Origin: Thermoplasmata archaeon
GTDB taxonomy: Archaea > Thermoplasmatota > Thermoplasmata > Thermoplasmatales > Thermoplasmataceae
Assembly: GCA_021802055.1 (NCBI GenBank)
Contig: JAKAAY010000001.1
Span: 1-64,000 of the forward strand
DNA: 64,000 bases
Direction of reading: 5' to 3'
The position numbers and the translations under genes were made by a program. Positions 1 through 8,960 of this stretch are shown here, piece after piece (positions within the stretch are counted from its first letter, which is position 1; the number at the start of each line of letters is the position of its first letter). The notes below the pieces were generated by a model, which saw only the letters and a list, made by a program, of their open reading frames with translations, did no database searches and was not told the origin of the DNA.

Positions 1-138
1 TCGGAAACCATAACGGTGGATGGAAGTGCGGTCAGCGAGCCGGTTAAATTCGTTGCTGTTACTTACACAGTGACGTTTGTGGAGAAGGGTCTTTCGCCTG
101 GCACCAACTGGACCCTGACCATTGACCTTTATTCATGA
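1..138 (+). CDS. C-terminal tail of a secreted/surface beta-domain protein (5' end outside window)
   Basis: Frame 1 is open from the first base to TGA at 136-138 and gives 45 residues that include TVTFVEKGLSPGTNW. That pattern is the start of a repeated Ig-like beta domain common in large extracellular proteins of Thermoplasmata and Sulfolobales. It is seen only as a fragment; the protein must begin left of the window. No membrane anchor is visible in this tail. The family assignment rests on this short motif alone, so the function (protease, adhesin, S-layer-like) is unknown. Confidence 0.55.
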   Translation, partial: SETITVDGSAVSEPVKFVAVTYTVTFVEKGLSPGTNWTLTIDLYS

Positions 139-607
139 GCCAATAGATTATGGATAAATCAGAAATTAATGGTGGTAAAAATTCGGGAGTTCAGGGTATA
201 TATGTCCCTATTTACTGGAAACTTGAGCCCGCCCCCTATTTCAACATCTGGTGAGATATAGCATTCATTGCTTTCCTTCTCTCCCGGATCTATGCCAACG
301 ACGAAACTGTTCATGCGATCATTACTTCTTTTCCCTTATTCATTTTATCCTCCACGGGAGCTCTTATGGCCAGCTAAGAGCCACTTACGGAAAATTTACT
401 GCCTGGATAATTCAGTATTCAATCAGTATTCCGATCCAAGAAAATCATCTCATACCCTGACATTGCGTGAGGCGAATTCCTCTGCAGGATCTGTTGCGCA
501 GAATTCCAACAGCGATAAAGGTAAGGCTTTCAGTAGCGTACTGCTATTCCACCGCACCTGCAATCCCTGACTTTTATATTCAAAGTAATCCTATCTTTGG
601 TCATCTA
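139..607. other. Gene-free stretch upstream of the first AAA ATPase
   Basis: Only short overlapping frames of low coding character lie here, and none has a recognisable product or a ribosome-binding site. The frame of the downstream ATPase is open from 467, but the part before 608 does not look like protein from this family. The stretch ends with the TATA box of the ATPase gene. Confidence 0.5.
571..581 (+). promoter_or_regulatory. TATA-box promoter of the 608-1747 ATPase
   Basis: The T/A-rich run TTTTATATTC is centred about 30 bases before ATG 608. This is the spacing expected if transcription starts at or just before the start codon (leaderless mRNA). It supports 608 rather than 467 as the start. 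Confidence 0.5.
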
Positions 608-1747
608 ATGGATCCTAAGTCATTGCTGGATGAAGCGTACGCCCACGTACAGAGTGCAGAAGCCTGCAGTCAAAGCGGGGATTTTCATGGAGCTTACGTT
701 GAATACACCAAGGCTGCGAATCTTCTCATGGAACTTGCAGGTCAAAGCGCCGGAGAAATAAAAGTTTCCAGGTTGGAGAAAGTGGAGCAACTTGTTGCGC
801 TGGCAGAAAGGATGAAGTATAAATCAAAGGAGCAGAGATTGCAGGATTCACGGAAGCGGGTAAACGCAAATGAGAGAAATATACCCGATTCTCCAAGTAC
901 CTTTGAGGAACTCGGCGTAACAGTTTCGGAAAAGTCTGATGTATCATTCAATGAAGTGGCTGGCCTTGATGACGTGAAGGAGGAGATTTATAACAAGGTG
1001 ATCCTGCCCATGAAGGAAAGGAACCTTGCTAAGGAATACAGGATTTCCCCGGGCGGAGGAATATTGTTGTTCGGCCCACCAGGCTCGGGCAAGACACATG
1101 TTGCCAGAGCTATATCACACGAAGTGAGTGCAAAGTTTGTCATCATCAATCCCTCTGCACTCCTGAGCCAGTGGTTTGGAATGTTTGAAAAGCGCATATC
1201 TCAGCTGTTCGAGATCGCTCGTTCAAATTCTCCTGTGGTTCTGTTCTTTGATGAGATAGATGCTATTGCCCCAAGGCGTAGTAAGACAAATTCATCGGTG
1301 ATGAAAAGGGCAGTTCCGCAACTCCTGGCCGAGATGGATGGTTTTCGAAGGGATACAGGCAGCATGGTCCTCGTCATAGGAGCGACAAATAATCCCTGGG
1401 ATATTGACGAAGCACTCCTGCGCCCTGGCAGATTTGACGAAAAAATTTATGTCAGGCTGCCAGAGGAGAGCGCTAGAAGGAGGATGTTTGAACTTTCCCT
1501 GAGCGGCAGGAAGCTATCGCCTGACATGGATTACGGCAGACTTGCTTCCATATCTGACGGATTCAGCGGCGCTGAAATAGACTATATTTGCAGAAAAGTC
1601 GCCGAAGAAGTGTTCAGGCAATCTGTGGAGACGGGGGTAGCCAGAGATATAGACGAAGCAAAAGTGGAGGAGATCATTGGCAGAACCAGGAAGACAGTCA
1701 ATGATAGTATGCTGAAGAGATATGATGAGTTCATCAAGAGTGGTTAA
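608..1747 (+). CDS. MIT-like domain plus AAA ATPase, Vps4/CdvC-like (paralogue 1)
   Basis: This 379-residue ATPase has an N-terminal helical hairpin (about 1-75) with the pattern of MIT domains, which bind ESCRT-III tails, followed by one AAA module. Walker A is GPPGSGKT at 156-163, Walker B ends in D215-E216, and the sensor region ATNNPW and RPGRFD follow. The C-terminus (DSMLKRYDEF) resembles the closing helix of Vps4/CdvC/katanin proteins. Pore loop 1 is QWFGMFEK, where Vps4 has KWxGESEK. The family unfolds or extracts subunits from polymers by threading. The start at 608 is chosen because a TATA box lies at 571-581 and because the MIT-like sequence begins there. The ESCRT-type role is inferred from the domain order and from the small helical genes nearby. 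A generic proteasome-type AAA remains possible. Confidence 0.75.
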   Translation: MDPKSLLDEAYAHVQSAEACSQSGDFHGAYVEYTKAANLLMELAGQSAGEIKVSRLEKVEQLVALAERMKYKSKEQRLQDSRKRVNANERNIPDSPSTFEELGVTVSEKSDVSFNEVAGLDDVKEEIYNKVILPMKERNLAKEYRISPGGGILLFGPPGSGKTHVARAISHEVSAKFVIINPSALLSQWFGMFEKRISQLFEIARSNSPVVLFFDEIDAIAPRRSKTNSSVMKRAVPQLLAEMDGFRRDTGSMVLVIGATNNPWDIDEALLRPGRFDEKIYVRLPEESARRRMFELSLSGRKLSPDMDYGRLASISDGFSGAEIDYICRKVAEEVFRQSVETGVARDIDEAKVEEIIGRTRKTVNDSMLKRYDEFIKSG

Positions 1748-1908
1748 AATTTGCTGTGCTTTGACCATTATGACATCAAGGTGAACGGTGTGGTGAAAGG
1801 AACGGCGTCCACCGGTTCATGTTGTGGTAAGTCGGATTATGACGCAAAAGGTATCGTTGCGCTTCACGCTGGAAACTAATATATATGTAAGTGAAAGTAA
1901 CCTCCTGT

Positions 1909-2229
1909 ATGTCTTCACTGTCATTTCTAAGCAGCCCTGAAGTCGAACTGGTTCTGATCCTGGTCGATGGCATACTCTTTGGGCTTGGCCTCAAGAAGGC
2001 TTCATGGGCCCTCATATTCATTGTTCTTGCATTTCTGCTGGCCGAGTACATCAATGAGTCCAGCGTCCCGAACCTCACTCTTAGCTCATTTGAAACCATA
2101 CTTTACGATCATTTCTTAAATATCATCAACAGCATAGGGAGCCTGCTTCACATAGGAGGGATCGGGGGGTTAAGCCTCTTTCTTGTAGTATTCATAGTGG
2201 GACTTGCCATTGGTTACCTGAAGGGCTGA
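1909..2229 (+). CDS. Small membrane protein of unknown function
   Basis: A 106-residue protein with a hydrophobic segment at about 10-45 and a glycine-rich one at the C-terminus (about 82-104, ending AIGYLKG), so two or three membrane passes. The start ATG 1909 is preferred over GTG 1891 because a TATA-like run (1878-1886) lies about 27 bases upstream, which fits a leaderless transcript; no Shine-Dalgarno is present. It sits between two Vps4-like ATPase genes and converges on the second. It might be the membrane partner of the system, but that is only positional inference. I do not recognise the family. Confidence 0.6.
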   Translation: MSSLSFLSSPEVELVLILVDGILFGLGLKKASWALIFIVLAFLLAEYINESSVPNLTLSSFETILYDHFLNIINSIGSLLHIGGIGGLSLFLVVFIVGLAIGYLKG

Positions 2230-2282
2230 TTTCCGCGCTCATGTGCCGCGGGCTAAATGCAGCCCGATAACATGCCTAGTGG

Positions 2283-3392
2283 CTATTGAGATGGAACGGA
2301 GCCCCTCAGTTTCCCGTATTGCACATACCTTTCCATAAGACCGGATGATACCGAGGGCTTTATGGTCTTGAGTGAGTCCATTAGTTCCGCCGTGGTGATC
2401 CGCGATTTTTCATCACCATTCACAGCCTTGAGAAATGCATTCTGGGCAGAATACCTGCATATATATTCAACATCAGCTGCACTGTAACCCTCCGTAGAGG
2501 TGGCTATCTGTCCATAATCAATTTCTCCCTTCCTGCTCACTGCCTCCATCTGATGCCGGATTATGGTTTCTCTCGCCGCCATGTCAGGAGGTGGTATGTA
2601 TACCATTCGGTCAAATCGCCCCGGTCTTGTAACTGCAGGGTCCAGAACCCACGGCACATTGGTTGCGCCCAGAATTAGCAGTTCACTGCTGCCATTGGAC
2701 TGAAATCCCCCGATCTCGTTGAGGAATTGAGATACGCCACGTCTGGACGCTTCACTGGAACGCTCATCCCTGACAGGGAACAGGCTCTCAATCTCATCGA
2801 AAAACAATATACACGGAGTAAGTCCCCTGGCTGCAGTAAACAGGGAATTGATATTCTTCTCAAAACTTCCAAACCACTTGCTGTACAGGGTCGATGGATT
2901 GACATAAATGAAATTCATGGAAGTTTCCCCAGCAAGAGCCTTCGCCAGGAAAGTTTTTCCATTTCCAGGCGGACCGTAGAATAACACCCCGCCACCCACG
3001 AACACGTTGAAATCCTTGGCAAGTTCCGGAAATCTAAGGGGATAGATCACCTTGGTGAAGAGCTCGCGCTTTACATCCTCAAGGCCAGCGACATCCTTGA
3101 ATTTTACCTGGTGGCTTGAAATTACGCTGAGTCCCAGTTCTTCTATGGTCTTTAAAGCACCCTCATCAAGCCCTGTGGACTGAGGGGTGTGGCCCTCCAG
3201 GCCTGTTATCACGCTCTGGAGAGATGCCATTCTTCTCCTGATCTTCTCCTTTTCAACCGCATCAGCCCTTGCGAAGTCACGTTGCAGGATCTCTATAGCC
3301 TTTCTGTATAGTTCAACGGCCTGCTTCTTGTTCCCAGAGGATTCAGTTTCCAGACCTTTCTCAAGGAGGTTACGCATCATTTCATTATTCAA
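2283..3392 (-). CDS. MIT-like domain plus AAA ATPase, Vps4/CdvC-like (paralogue 2)
   Basis: This 369-residue ATPase has an N-terminal MIT-like hairpin (about 5-65, with AVELYRKAIEIL typical of MIT helix 2). Its AAA module has Walker A GPPGNGKT at 140-147, Walker B LFFDE at 196-200, ATNVPW and RPGRF. The C-terminal IKPSVSSGLMERYVQY matches the end of Vps4/CdvC. Pore loop 1 is SKWFGSFEK, close to paralogue 1 and unlike paralogue 3. The reading frame begins at TTG 3392; ATG 3380, five codons in, is an equally good start. It is transcribed toward the small membrane protein gene. The likely substrate is an ESCRT-III-like polymer, inferred from the four helical genes 7-11 kb away. Confidence 0.75.
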   Translation of the reverse strand: MNNEMMRNLLEKGLETESSGNKKQAVELYRKAIEILQRDFARADAVEKEKIRRRMASLQSVITGLEGHTPQSTGLDEGALKTIEELGLSVISSHQVKFKDVAGLEDVKRELFTKVIYPLRFPELAKDFNVFVGGGVLFYGPPGNGKTFLAKALAGETSMNFIYVNPSTLYSKWFGSFEKNINSLFTAARGLTPCILFFDEIESLFPVRDERSSEASRRGVSQFLNEIGGFQSNGSSELLILGATNVPWVLDPAVTRPGRFDRMVYIPPPDMAARETIIRHQMEAVSRKGEIDYGQIATSTEGYSAADVEYICRYSAQNAFLKAVNGDEKSRITTAELMDSLKTIKPSVSSGLMERYVQYGKLRGSVPSQ

Positions 3393-3773
3393 TTTAACAA
3401 CATCTCCGGAAATTCTGTCAAGCCCAGAGCATGAAACCTTAAAGTAAGGTCATTACTGAACGTTCCATCATCAAGTCCTAAGTTTGATCCATTAATTGCG
3501 GTTTTTTTGAACATCGACAGTAATTGGAACCACTACGGTTTTATTAACCCTTTTGACCACTGAAGTTTAAAGTCTATTTCTGCCATAGGCAATTCATCTG
3601 CTTGGTGAATAATGAGAACCTATCTGCCCAGAACACCATAAATCACATCCACTTCAGCTTATCCTAGTGCAGGACTGAAGGCATCCCTGAATTGTACTTA
3701 CATTCCCGGTTGATGCCGGAAATATTTTAATTCTACACGAAAGAGATTTAAAGAGACACCATATATAACTCGC
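3393..3773. promoter_or_regulatory. Divergent intergenic region between ATPase 2 and the GTPase operon
   Basis: No gene is supported in these 381 bases. The right end holds a clear plus-strand promoter: TTTAAA at about 3747-3753, some 22-27 bases before ATG 3774. The left end must hold the promoter for the minus-strand ATPase. The two operons therefore diverge from here and could be co-regulated. A T run lies at about 3500-3507. Confidence 0.5.
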
Positions 3774-5648
3774 ATGGGCGAGGAGACCGAATGCGTTTCG
3801 CTTCTCAGAAGGTCATATCAGGAGTCGGCCAGAAACTTTACTGAACTGACCAAGATGAACCTTTTGGAAAAGAAGAGAGTCACAAGGGACCTGGATCTTC
3901 TTTACGCAAACGTGGAGAAGAGTTGTTCCGAGGGTCTTTCGACCAAGGATCTTTCTAGGGCGCTTTCTAACCTAAGGCTCGCACAGTTAAGAACTGCTCT
4001 GTCCATCAGGAATGATCCGGCCGCTAGAGGAATAAATGATCCTGATCTGAATAAAGCCTTAGATCGTTTCACAGCCGATGAATATGCAATGGTGGAAAAG
4101 CTGGAGCGCTTTTCCAACATAGATTCCCTGAACAGCCAGTCAATAACTACTCTGCTGGTTAACAAGGATGATCAAATATATCGACTAATAAAGGAGTGGT
4201 ATGAGGATAATATGGAGGATTTTCTGGGCGCCATCGATCTGCTTTCTGGGCGCAATGTCAGGGGTGAGGTGGCTTCAGCACTGGAAGAACGATACAGAAA
4301 CAGGTTCCAGAAACTTGTTGAGGGCATTGTGGACTACATCCAGCAGGACCCTGGCCAGATAAGAAAACTGTTCATCAACTATGAAAACTCCATGAAGAAC
4401 GCACTGCGGATAGAGTCTAAAAGGCTCGAAGCCAGGAAGAAGATCGTAGACCTGGTTTCAAGTGAAGAGTTTGAGGATGCCCATGATAGGGCTTCTTCCA
4501 TCATTATGCTGGGAAAGGCGAAGAATATTGATGCGCTTGCCAAATCTGATGCGGACGGAGTGATAAGGTCCCTCAAGCTCATAGAAGCGAAAATGAGGGA
4601 GGCCATAGCAGATTTGGAGGATGAAAGGGGAAAGCTGGAGAACGATCCGGAGATGAAAATCAACCCGGTTCTCAAGGAAATAGAGAAAAACAGGCTTGTG
4701 GAACTCGTAGAAGAGGCGAGCATCAAGAGAGAGACCATAGTTGGTGACATCGAGCAGCTGGAGAACCTGAAATCGCTCGCCATAATGAGCAGCAGCGGGG
4801 CGCATAAATCATATGGATCCACTTATTCATGCACATATGATGAGGTTTCACTCAGGAAACACCTGTTCTTTGAGTCAACCACAAATTTTCTACGCAACGG
4901 CGATAACGTCCCGTTATATGTGGCAAGATATAGATATAGCGGGAATATCAGGAATAAGGTTCTTGTAAACGCGATGGAACGCCTCTCTGATGAACCGCTC
5001 TTTTCAGACAGGGGGAGGGAAATTTCAAAGTCGTGGTCGACGGAGTTCATACTGAGAAAGTTCATGTCGGATGTCAGGGTTGGCCTGAATCTCACGTACA
5101 TTGCACATGACGCCCTGTTTTTAGGCGGGAAGGATTCTAAAGGGTCTGGAATCGATGAGACACCCTGCGATGTGGAGGATTTTACAGAGGTATACAGTTC
5201 TCTGGTGCAGTATACCAGAGACAGGGACTGCTATTTCATCAGCATTATAGGATCTCCCAATGGATACTCGAAGGATCTCATTGATATGGTGACCAGACAG
5301 GACGGAAAAGGGCTTTCCGGTACAAACGTCCTGATTTTGCTCAGGGACATGAAGTCCGGCGAAGTTTTCTACAATGCTTCCGATCCCTGCGGAAAGTATC
5401 TCGGATCGCTTCTCTCGTCAGGAAAGGACCTGGAAACCGTAAACTATGAGACAGTCAGAAATGAGACTCTCTCTGAGAGCGGAGTGACTGGAGTGGCGCG
5501 GATGAAGACCATCTGCAAGCTGAGCTCCCTCAGTGAGGCTGAAGTAACAAGGGCCTGGAAGAGGCTTGAGAGTGAGCGTACCGGTAAGATTGACCAGATC
5601 AACGGAGAGTTTGTATTCAGGCTGGCAGCCAAGAATGGAGGCACTTGA
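3774..5648 (+). CDS. 624-residue helical plus alpha/beta protein, first gene of GTPase operon, family unknown
   Basis: I do not recognise this protein. Residues 1 to about 335 are almost entirely charged helix with coiled-coil stretches. Residues about 350-545 look like a mixed alpha/beta domain (strands such as CYFISIIG and NVLILLRD). The last 60 residues (GVARMKTICKLSSLSE onward) look like a winged-helix domain. No signal peptide or membrane segment is seen. ATG 3774 follows a TATA box by about 25 bases, so the mRNA is probably leaderless. The stop is 4 bases before the start of the membrane GTPase, whose Shine-Dalgarno lies inside this gene's end, so the two are coupled. A regulatory or scaffold role for the GTPase is inferred from position only. 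Confidence 0.7.
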   Translation: MGEETECVSLLRRSYQESARNFTELTKMNLLEKKRVTRDLDLLYANVEKSCSEGLSTKDLSRALSNLRLAQLRTALSIRNDPAARGINDPDLNKALDRFTADEYAMVEKLERFSNIDSLNSQSITTLLVNKDDQIYRLIKEWYEDNMEDFLGAIDLLSGRNVRGEVASALEERYRNRFQKLVEGIVDYIQQDPGQIRKLFINYENSMKNALRIESKRLEARKKIVDLVSSEEFEDAHDRASSIIMLGKAKNIDALAKSDADGVIRSLKLIEAKMREAIADLEDERGKLENDPEMKINPVLKEIEKNRLVELVEEASIKRETIVGDIEQLENLKSLAIMSSSGAHKSYGSTYSCTYDEVSLRKHLFFESTTNFLRNGDNVPLYVARYRYSGNIRNKVLVNAMERLSDEPLFSDRGREISKSWSTEFILRKFMSDVRVGLNLTYIAHDALFLGGKDSKGSGIDETPCDVEDFTEVYSSLVQYTRDRDCYFISIIGSPNGYSKDLIDMVTRQDGKGLSGTNVLILLRDMKSGEVFYNASDPCGKYLGSLLSSGKDLETVNYETVRNETLSESGVTGVARMKTICKLSSLSEAEVTRAWKRLESERTGKIDQINGEFVFRLAAKNGGT

Positions 5649-5652
5649 TATT

Positions 5653-7287
5653 ATGATAGGATCTTCAGGCATAACGTTTTTTCCAATTATAAATGTCATC
5701 TCAACCTTCTTTACCCTCATACTGATCTTGGTTGTCTTTCTATGGTTTCTGGCAAGACAAAAACTCATTGTGACCGCACACGGGGTGCTCATAGAGTCCA
5801 GAGACGACTTTTTTTATAAAGTTGTCAGGGGAAGCGCTTATTCTGGAATTTTTCTGGCCCTTTCACTCATTCCGCTGTTCGGATTCATTTTTCTTTTCAC
5901 TTCCGCAGGTTTTGTTTCGAGTTACTCCAAAAGGGTTGGGATTATATCACATAAGCTCAAGACGGGACCGAATTCATATGTCTTTGTGGCTGCCATAGCC
6001 GGGTTTGTGGAGATGATAGCGGGTTTTGCTGATTTCCAACCGTTTTACACTGATCCCGTAATCGGCACACTTGTTGACCTGGCTCTGCCTTTCTTCATTG
6101 CAGCTGCAGCTGCTGCCATTCTTCCCTTCGCGGGGAGATATATGGGGTACTTCACTGTGCTTGTCGCCATTGTACTTATGCTGTTTAATCTACAGGGTGC
6201 AACCACAGTGAGTGATGTTGTCACTGTGATGACGTTTTCATTGCTGTTCCTGCTCGTTGCAGGCATTTTGTACAGCGAGAGACAGAGCTACATCCGCAAG
6301 GGTGGGATGTCAAAGGACATATACGGAACCAAGAAGTTCAACCCGGCTATCCCTCCAGGCACTGCAACTGCAGGTGCACAGCAGCAGGGCACCGTGCCAC
6401 CCAGAAATGTAGATACTGCGTCCGCAACGGCATACCAGCAGACCGTTACCATGCAGAGCCCGTCAATGGGACCCCCGGTGCCAATGACGTCCGCTGACCG
6501 CAAGCTGGCAGCCAGGGATCTCATAGCCATGGTTGGCCCCCCGCTCAGCGGTAAGACCACGTTTCTGGCATATTTCTTCCAGTTCATTGCTGAGATTGAG
6601 ACAAAGACTGGGGTCTCCATAGAGGTGAATCCGGGTATAGAACTCATGGAACAATACCTGAAGAGGATCATATCGGAACACAAGTTTCCGGAGCTTACCG
6701 GAATGGATAAGGTAGGCGAGGTTGTTTTCACCTTTACAAGGAAAAAGAAGATCGGAAAGAGCAGCACGCACCTAAGGGTGAGTGACATTGCTGGGGAGAG
6801 ATTCAGCCAGCTGCAGGGGGCAAAGGAAAGCGTCAGAAGGCAACTCACCAATACAAGGTTTGAGTATCTCCTGAGGGCGAGAGGATACCTCATAATGGTC
6901 GACTGTTCCTCTTACACAGAATGGGCAACAAAGGATCTGGAGTACTGGAGGATACTGAACTCCCTGCTTTCCGCGAGACTGGAAAAAGAACCTCCGAGAA
7001 TAGCCTTCGTTTTCACAAAAACAGACACACTGCCATCCGCCGTTGCATCATACGACGCAATACAGCTCCTGGAAATACTGAAGAACACAAACCTTTATAT
7101 CAAGAAATATGTGAGAAACCCTTCTGCATTCAAGATTTTCATCAAGACAGAGCGATCCTCTGACGGCCAGATTGTGCCAAAACTGGATGTGGATGTTGGA
7201 GGGAGGCTCGACATCAAATATGATTCTGAGTACAATGACGGATTTCTGTACGTGGCCCAGTGGATTGCTGACGCTGGAGGACTATGA
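5653..7287 (+). CDS. Polytopic membrane protein with C-terminal GTPase domain
   Basis: A 544-residue protein. About six or seven hydrophobic helices fill residues 5-215. A Pro/Ala/Gln-rich linker follows, then a P-loop GTPase domain from about 285. G1 is GPPLSGKTT (295-303), G3 is DIAGERF (D378) and G4 is TKTD (455-458), so GTP rather than ATP specificity is expected. The layout resembles the GTPases encoded beside GAP1-N proteins in bacterial predicted conflict systems (DO-GTPase group). ATG 5653 is chosen because GGAGG at 5637-5641 precedes it; ATG 5635 is possible. The stop overlaps the next start in ATGA. The inferred role is nucleotide-switched recruitment of the neighbouring proteins to the membrane. 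Confidence 0.75.
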   Translation: MIGSSGITFFPIINVISTFFTLILILVVFLWFLARQKLIVTAHGVLIESRDDFFYKVVRGSAYSGIFLALSLIPLFGFIFLFTSAGFVSSYSKRVGIISHKLKTGPNSYVFVAAIAGFVEMIAGFADFQPFYTDPVIGTLVDLALPFFIAAAAAAILPFAGRYMGYFTVLVAIVLMLFNLQGATTVSDVVTVMTFSLLFLLVAGILYSERQSYIRKGGMSKDIYGTKKFNPAIPPGTATAGAQQQGTVPPRNVDTASATAYQQTVTMQSPSMGPPVPMTSADRKLAARDLIAMVGPPLSGKTTFLAYFFQFIAEIETKTGVSIEVNPGIELMEQYLKRIISEHKFPELTGMDKVGEVVFTFTRKKKIGKSSTHLRVSDIAGERFSQLQGAKESVRRQLTNTRFEYLLRARGYLIMVDCSSYTEWATKDLEYWRILNSLLSARLEKEPPRIAFVFTKTDTLPSAVASYDAIQLLEILKNTNLYIKKYVRNPSAFKIFIKTERSSDGQIVPKLDVDVGGRLDIKYDSEYNDGFLYVAQWIADAGGL

Positions 7288-8960
7288 GCAATCAGGTTTC
7301 TGCGGAGCAGCTAATTTTCGGGTGGGTTGACAGAGGCAGTTCCAGGGGGTACCAGCTCGTTACCAAATCGAATGGAACCAGGCAGGATGATCTGGACTAT
7401 CTGCAGAAACACAGCCTTCCCTCATCCCTTGACAATCTCACTTTCAGGGAATGCAGGAGGTTGTTTTCGCTCCCCAGCGGAAATCTGGCCTTCAACTATG
7501 TAAAGGGTATAGGCAAGGACGCCTATGGAAGGGAAGGGGCCATTTACAGTCATTTCATAGTCATTTCCCCGCAGGACTTCAGGAGGCTCAACAAGAATTT
7601 CGAAATGGTCGACGCCCACCACCTGAAGGGGATCGCGTCTGTGAAGGACCTTCAGCGTTTCGTCTCTGGTGGAAATTCTGTCCCCCTCCCCGCAATATAC
7701 ATGGAGGCTGAAATAAGCCCACATAAAGGGCTTAACAGCCAGGCAGTTGACTCCCTGGTGTTTCCATTGCTGCAGCACCTTTACGACCGCAGAATCACGA
7801 TAATGTGCAGAATCTCCTCGTACTGGGGATCTCATTCGCTGATCTGGCAACTTGAAAGGATGTTTCCACCCGATCTCCTTGTGTCATATTCAACATATCA
7901 GCGAGACCCTGCATTGGACAGTTTCATAACCATAGGAGTGACGGATTTGCCCTTGGCGCTTCCTCCATATTCCTTCTACATTGATCTTGACTCGGATAAA
8001 CCGGATCTGCTATTCACCCCGGACGGTGTGGCCTGGAGTAATTCGTTTGCTATTCCTCCAGGCTCGATTCTTTACCAGTTATCAGCCTCTATTTCCAGGA
8101 ATCCTGAACTTTACTCCCTTACGGGGAATGTTACACCGGAATCCTATCTTAGGTCTGTTATGGGAACTTTCCTGAAGAGGGCGATCGCTTCCGGGGAGGA
8201 CATGGGCATGCTCATAGGGTCTGTATTCCTGGCAATGGAGGATGGCACGGTGCTCTCCAGGGATGAATTCTATGGGTTTATACGTGAATTCGCAGCCTCC
8301 AGTGTCAACAACAGAAACACGGTCCTTGATCTTTACATGAAATCCATAGATGAAGATCCAGACACCGCGTCCCAGTTCAGGAAAATTAAGGAAATATTCA
8401 ATATAGTCCTTTCCGCTGGAAATGATGAGGAATTCATCGAAAGGTTTGCCCGTGAGTTCTCCAGCAACAGGAAGCTCAACCGAAACAGCATAGCTTGTGA
8501 ATGGGTTGCCAGGCAATTGCTGAATGCCCGTTCAATGCAGCGTTTGAATTCCGCTCTTCTCAGGAGTTCCATATCAGTGTATGAGCAGTGGGTAAAACTT
8601 GCACACAAGGAACAACCTGGCGTTGAAAGTCTCTCCAAAACGCTGGCTATTCTCAGAACGGTCCCTGGAAGCCAGAAAGACGGCAGCAGGCTGATATATG
8701 AGGCCATACACAGCGCAATCAGGATGCAGTCCCCAGACATTCCGGCCTTTGCGGAGCTCCTGATCCATAATGCCTCCAGTATGGAGTTCGATGATTTCGT
8801 TGATGTCGGAATAGAGATGGCAAAGACCCTTGGGATGATCAATGCGCCTGGGAAAGAAGGACTTCTCGAGAACCTTCTTGATATGCTTCAGGAATGTTCT
8901 GGTGAGAGCCGTAAGGCGGATGCTTTTATCAGAAAGTTGAGAGGAGAGGTAGAAAAATGA
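7284..8960 (+). CDS. GAP1-N-like GTPase-associated protein
   Basis: A soluble protein of 558 residues. The first about 200 match the pattern I know for the GAP1-N domain: QLIFGWVDRG at 9-18, a middle stretch with SLPSG, then GREGAIYSHFIVI at 82-94. In bacteria such proteins are encoded next to membrane or soluble GTPases and are thought to be their effectors or adaptors. The rest (about 250-558) is helical and unassigned. It starts at ATG 7284 inside ATGA shared with the GTPase stop, with GGAGG just upstream, and it ends in another ATGA with the next gene, so translation of the three is coupled. The domain call is from memory of the family pattern; a profile search is needed to confirm it. 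Confidence 0.7.
   Translation: MSNQVSAEQLIFGWVDRGSSRGYQLVTKSNGTRQDDLDYLQKHSLPSSLDNLTFRECRRLFSLPSGNLAFNYVKGIGKDAYGREGAIYSHFIVISPQDFRRLNKNFEMVDAHHLKGIASVKDLQRFVSGGNSVPLPAIYMEAEISPHKGLNSQAVDSLVFPLLQHLYDRRITIMCRISSYWGSHSLIWQLERMFPPDLLVSYSTYQRDPALDSFITIGVTDLPLALPPYSFYIDLDSDKPDLLFTPDGVAWSNSFAIPPGSILYQLSASISRNPELYSLTGNVTPESYLRSVMGTFLKRAIASGEDMGMLIGSVFLAMEDGTVLSRDEFYGFIREFAASSVNNRNTVLDLYMKSIDEDPDTASQFRKIKEIFNIVLSAGNDEEFIERFAREFSSNRKLNRNSIACEWVARQLLNARSMQRLNSALLRSSISVYEQWVKLAHKEQPGVESLSKTLAILRTVPGSQKDGSRLIYEAIHSAIRMQSPDIPAFAELLIHNASSMEFDDFVDVGIEMAKTLGMINAPGKEGLLENLLDMLQECSGESRKADAFIRKLRGEVEK

Noticed and set aside
251-570. Two overlapping plus-strand frames before the first ATPase
   Set aside because: Cys/Ser/Pro-rich composition, no ribosome-binding site, mutually overlapping.
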